7,293 bases of DNA from Chloroflexi bacterium UBA6019 (lineage in GTDB: Bacteria; Chloroflexota; Dormibacteria; Dormibacterales; Dormibacteraceae): positions 321-7,613 of the forward strand of contig DIZV01000027.1 of assembly GCA_002427995.1 (NCBI GenBank), read 5' to 3'. Below, one piece after another: positions 4,148 to 7,293 of the stretch; positions within the stretch are counted from its first letter, which is position 1, and each line of letters begins with the position of its first letter. The notes under the pieces were generated by a model. It saw only the letters and a program-made list of their open reading frames with translations, was not told where the DNA came from and ran no database searches. The position numbers and the translations under genes are program-made.

Positions 4148-6298
4148 ATGATGAGAAGACTCGTTGGCGCCTTCCGGCGGCTGGCAGGGTTCGACCCCAC
4201 CTCGACGCGCTGCTTCTGGACGGTCGCCGCCATCCTTGCCCTGGCAGCCGCCGGCTACGAGATCGTCATCTATTTCCGGGTCGGTGGCGACACGGCCGCC
4301 ACGGCCGTCGACGACCTCGGAAGCGCGGTCGCGGCGCTCCTGGCGGGCATCGGCTGCACAGCAGCGGCGTACCGCACCGCCGGCCGGATCCGGGCCGGCT
4401 GGCTGCTGATCGGGATCTCCGCCTTCAGCTGGTGCGCGGGGGAGGTCGCCTGGTCCTGGCTCGAGGTCTTCCTGGGGCAGACCGTCCCCTCACCGTCGAT
4501 TGCCGACCTCGGCTTCATAGCCGCGATCCCGCTCGCGGTCGCCGGGTTGCTCTTCTTCGCCGCCGCCGCTGGACGGCGCGCCCAGCGGGCGCGGACGCTG
4601 GTCGACGGGTTGGTGATGGCCACGGCCCTCCTCTTCGTCAGCTGGGAGGCCGTCCTCCGCCCGATCTTCTCCGACAGCACGCAGTCGCTGCTCGGCAAGC
4701 TGGTCAACCTGGCCTACCCGGTCGCCGACCTCGTCATGTTCACGATCGTCATCGTCGCCCTGGCCAGGGTTCGATCCGGATCCCGCTTCCCGATGGTGCT
4801 CCTTGGCCTGGGGGTGGTCTTCCTCGCCGTGTCCGACAGCGCCTTTGCCTACCTGAATGCGGTGATGGCCTACAACACCACCGGCCTCGACGGCGGCTGG
4901 GTCGCCGGGTATCTCCTGATCGCCCTCGGCTCACTGGCCGCCAAGCCGGATCCCGAACGGCCTGCCGAGAAGCGGTTGACGGGTATCGGGAGCCTCGCGG
5001 CGCCCTACCTGGCGCTGGTCCTGGCGCTGGCAGACGGAGCCCTGGTCGTGCTCCGCCACGGCAGGATCGACGGGGTCGGGCTCTGGATCGCCGCCAGTCT
5101 CGGCATCTTCATTCTCCTCAGCCAGCTGCTGGTGATAATCGACAACCGCGCCCTCCTGCGCCAGAGCCTGGCTGCCCAGCAGGCGCTGGTTGAGAGCCAG
5201 CGCACGCTCACCCAGGTGATCGCCAGCGCCCCCGTGGTCCTCTTCTCGATCAGCTCAGACAGCATCGTCACACTCGCCACCGGCCAGGCGCTGGCCGGCT
5301 TCGGGGAGCGCGCCGCCCACGTCGCCGGCCGGTCGGTGGACGACGTGCTCGGACGCTTCCCCGACCTCATCGCCGCGATCGAGGGTGCGCAGGCCGGCCG
5401 AGCCGGGCAGCTCACCGTCGCCTTCGAGCACGGCGACCTCGACATCCGCCTGATGCCGGTCTTCGATGATGGCGGGGTCACCTCTGTCAGCGGCGTCGCA
5501 ATCGACGTCAGCGAGCGTCGGATATCGGAGCAGGCGCGCCGCGAGAGCGAGGCGAAGTCGCGCTTCCTGGCGACCATGAGCCACGAGCTGCGGACGCCCC
5601 TCAACTCGGTGCTCGGCTTTGCCGAGCTTCTCCTCGGACAGCGGCGAGGGCCACTGAACGACCCCCAGCGCCGCTACGTCAGCAACATCGCCGCCAGCGG
5701 ACAGCACCTGCTCACCCTGATCAACGACGTGCTCGACCTGTCGAGAGTCGCCTCGGGCGACCTCGAGGTCGCGATCGAGCAGGTCGTGGCCGGGGAGGCC
5801 GTGGCGGACGCGGTCACCAAGATCCGGCCGCTCTCGGATCGCAAGCGGCAGCTGCTGCGCTCCGGCCCGAACGGCCGGCTGGTCGTGATGGCCGACCCGG
5901 TCCGGCTGCAACAGATCGTCCTCAATCTCCTCTCCAACGCGGTGAAGTTCACGCCCGAGGGCGGCCGGATCGAGGTCCGAACCGAGGCTCGGGATGGGTT
6001 CGTCCAGTTCGAGGTGAAGGACAGCGGGATCGGGATCGCACCCGAGCACCAGGAGAAGATCTTCGACGAGTACTCCCAGGTTGACGACTCCTACAATCGA
6101 GATCACGAGGGCAGCGGCCTCGGGCTGGCGGTCAGCCGCCGCCTGGCCGAGCTGATGTCGGGGACCCTGACGGTCACGAGCAGGGTTGGCCGAGGCTCGG
6201 TCTTCAGACTCCGCCTGCCGTCACCCCCGTTCCTCCCCGCGAACCGGCCGGCCGGCGGTGACGACCAGGCCGAGGAGGTCGTCGCCAGCCGGGCCTAA
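4148..6298 (+). CDS. Membrane-bound hybrid-free PAS sensor histidine kinase
   Basis: The 716-aa protein senses an unknown signal and should autophosphorylate on histidine. The first 335 residues form a polytopic membrane domain with roughly eight to ten hydrophobic segments (for example about 24-44, 57-75, 121-142, 154-170, 188-206, 214-236, 285-302 and 311-331), which I cannot assign to a named sensor family. A degenerate PAS-like region follows at about 352-456 and ends in the usual AIDVSERR. The kinase core is complete: H-box MSHELRTPLN with phospho-acceptor His479, N-box LNLLSNAVKFTPEG with Asn593 and Asn597, G1 DSGIGI (625-630), F-box KIFDEYSQ (637-644) and G2 GSGLGL (655-660). No receiver domain is present, and the tail (691-716) is Pro/acid-rich. 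No response regulator gene lies beside it within the window. The start is ATG 4148 or the adjacent ATG 4151; only a weak GAGAG precedes them. Confidence 0.92.
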   Translation: MMRRLVGAFRRLAGFDPTSTRCFWTVAAILALAAAGYEIVIYFRVGGDTAATAVDDLGSAVAALLAGIGCTAAAYRTAGRIRAGWLLIGISAFSWCAGEVAWSWLEVFLGQTVPSPSIADLGFIAAIPLAVAGLLFFAAAAGRRAQRARTLVDGLVMATALLFVSWEAVLRPIFSDSTQSLLGKLVNLAYPVADLVMFTIVIVALARVRSGSRFPMVLLGLGVVFLAVSDSAFAYLNAVMAYNTTGLDGGWVAGYLLIALGSLAAKPDPERPAEKRLTGIGSLAAPYLALVLALADGALVVLRHGRIDGVGLWIAASLGIFILLSQLLVIIDNRALLRQSLAAQQALVESQRTLTQVIASAPVVLFSISSDSIVTLATGQALAGFGERAAHVAGRSVDDVLGRFPDLIAAIEGAQAGRAGQLTVAFEHGDLDIRLMPVFDDGGVTSVSGVAIDVSERRISEQARRESEAKSRFLATMSHELRTPLNSVLGFAELLLGQRRGPLNDPQRRYVSNIAASGQHLLTLINDVLDLSRVASGDLEVAIEQVVAGEAVADAVTKIRPLSDRKRQLLRSGPNGRLVVMADPVRLQQIVLNLLSNAVKFTPEGGRIEVRTEARDGFVQFEVKDSGIGIAPEHQEKIFDEYSQVDDSYNRDHEGSGLGLAVSRRLAELMSGTLTVTSRVGRGSVFRLRLPSPPFLPANRPAGGDDQAEEVVASRA

Positions 6299-6307
6299 CC
6301 TGTCCTG

Positions 6308-7293
6308 GTGCCGGCCCTCGACCCGATCGTTCCGCTCCGTTTCGCACCCGGCGAGCTGCCGGAAGAGGCGATTGCACTGCGCGCTGAGGTCCGCGGCTTC
6401 CTGCGCGACGAACTCGCCGCGGGCGGCTTTGTGCCGCGCTGCGACGCGTGGCTGAGTGGCGCCGACCCCGCCTTCAGCCGCCGCCTCGGCGAGCGCGGCT
6501 GGCTCGGCATGACCTGGCCCCGCCGCTACGGGGGTGGCGAGCGAAGTCCGCTCGAACGCCATGTCGTGATCGAGGAGCTGCTGGCGGCCGGGGCCCCGGT
6601 GGCCGCCCACTGGATTGCCGACCGGCAGACGGGCCCGCTCCTCCTCCGCTACGGCAGCGAAGGGCAGCGGGAAAGGTTTCTGCCCGGAATCGCGCGCGGC
6701 GAGGTCTACTTCGCGATCGGCATGAGCGAGCCGGACGCGGGTTCCGACCTCGCCTCGGTGACAACCTCGGCACGCCCGGTCGAGGGCGGCTGGCGCCTCA
6801 ATGGGACCAAGGTCTGGACCTCCGGCGCGCACCTCGCCCACGCCATGATCACGCTGGTCCGGACCGAGACCCGGGGTGAGGATCGCCACCTCGGGCTGAG
6901 CCAGGTCATCGTCGACCTCAAAGGTGAAGGGGTCGAGGTCCGGCCGATCCGGCTGATGACCGGTGAGCACCACTTCAACGAGGTCCTCCTCAGTGACTGC
7001 TTCGTGCCTGACGCGATGGTCGTCGGGGCGCTCGGCGAGGGCTGGAAGCAGGTGACGTCCGAGCTCGCCTATGAGAGGAGTGGCCCCGAGCGATTCCTGA
7101 GCACCTTTCCGCTCCTCGCCGCCCTGGCCGCGACCGGCTCCGCCGACGCCGGTCGCCTGGTCGCGAGTCTCTGGGCCCTCCGCCGGCTGTCGCTGGCGGT
7201 CGCGGCCGCCCTCCAGCGGGGCGAGGAGCCGGCGACCGAGGCGGCCCTGGTCAAGGATCTCGGCACCCTCTTCGAGCGAGAGGTGACCGAGCA
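6308..7293 (+). CDS. Acyl-CoA dehydrogenase, C-terminus cut off by window edge
   Basis: This frame stays open to the right edge and gives 328 residues of a family that usually has about 380-400. It is an FAD-dependent acyl-CoA dehydrogenase, which introduces the alpha-beta double bond in acyl-CoA. The N-terminal helical domain (ALRAEVRGFLRDEL, 23-36; LGERGWLGMTWPRRYGG, 60-76; VIEELLAAGAPVAAH, 87-101) is followed by the signature GMSEPDAGSDLAS (138-150), the beta domain with GGWRLNGTKVWTSGA (160-174) and FNEVLLSDCFVP (223-234), and the start of the C-terminal helices. Glu256 in LAYERSGPERF is a candidate catalytic base by analogy with isovaleryl- and long-chain-type enzymes, but this is not certain. 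The start is GTG 6308: the kinase stop TAA at 6296-6298 is in the same frame and only CCT GTC CTG separates them. There is no Shine-Dalgarno site nearby, so translation is probably coupled to the kinase gene. Confidence 0.9.
   Translation, partial: MPALDPIVPLRFAPGELPEEAIALRAEVRGFLRDELAAGGFVPRCDAWLSGADPAFSRRLGERGWLGMTWPRRYGGGERSPLERHVVIEELLAAGAPVAAHWIADRQTGPLLLRYGSEGQRERFLPGIARGEVYFAIGMSEPDAGSDLASVTTSARPVEGGWRLNGTKVWTSGAHLAHAMITLVRTETRGEDRHLGLSQVIVDLKGEGVEVRPIRLMTGEHHFNEVLLSDCFVPDAMVVGALGEGWKQVTSELAYERSGPERFLSTFPLLAALAATGSADAGRLVASLWALRRLSLAVAAALQRGEEPATEAALVKDLGTLFEREVTE

Noticed and set aside
5255..6106. 283-aa minus-strand frame inside the kinase gene
   Set aside because: It lies opposite the PAS and kinase core, which has every expected motif; it is a shadow frame.
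6221..6973. 250-aa minus-strand frame opposite the acyl-CoA dehydrogenase
   Set aside because: The plus-strand frame carries the acyl-CoA dehydrogenase signature and stays open to the edge; the minus frame has only Asp/Ala/Gly-rich shadow composition.

Overview
The window is about 7.3 kb of GC-rich bacterial DNA with tightly packed genes and no mobile elements, CRISPR arrays, rRNA or tRNA genes that I can see. High GC, several genes without clear Shine-Dalgarno sites, an Rv0121-type PPOX protein, an exported glycosidase and abundant acyl-CoA metabolism suggest a soil-type, actinobacterium-like lineage: Actinomycetota, or a GC-rich Chloroflexota/Dormibacterota relative. This placement is inference.

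Layout. (1) 1-614, minus strand: an ECF-like sigma factor whose last 8 bases overlap the start of a second gene that runs off the left edge. (2) 745-1152, plus: a small PPOX/F420-type flavin-fold protein, convergent with (3) 1149-2318, minus: a secreted or membrane-anchored TIM-barrel glycoside hydrolase; the two genes share a CTAG in which each reads its own TAG stop. (4) 2319-2538: an AT-rich control region with a good promoter and an inverted repeat at the predicted transcription start, driving (5) 2539-2763, plus: an orphan 74-aa very basic single-span membrane protein, followed by a strong hairpin. (6) 2834-3589, minus: an SDR closely resembling type-2 3-hydroxyacyl-CoA dehydrogenase, divergent by only 18 bp from (7) 3608-3982, plus: a small cupin with the His/His/Gln/His metal site of bacterial cupin hydroxynitrile lyases. 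(8) 3983-4147: a 165-bp spacer with four consecutive hairpins. (9) 4148-6298, plus: a polytopic membrane PAS sensor histidine kinase without a neighbouring response regulator, followed 9 bases later in the same frame by (10) 6308 to the right edge, plus: an acyl-CoA dehydrogenase cut off by the window end.

How the genes may work together: the SDR and the acyl-CoA dehydrogenase catalyse the two oxidation steps of a beta-oxidation-type pathway (fatty, branched-chain or alicyclic acyl-CoA), and the kinase is probably co-transcribed with the dehydrogenase. The remaining genes look like ordinary chromosomal neighbours. I see no clear multi-gene novel system. The most unusual parts are the small membrane protein with its operator-like promoter, the 18-bp divergent SDR/cupin promoter, the Gln-type cupin, and the hairpin-rich leader of the kinase.
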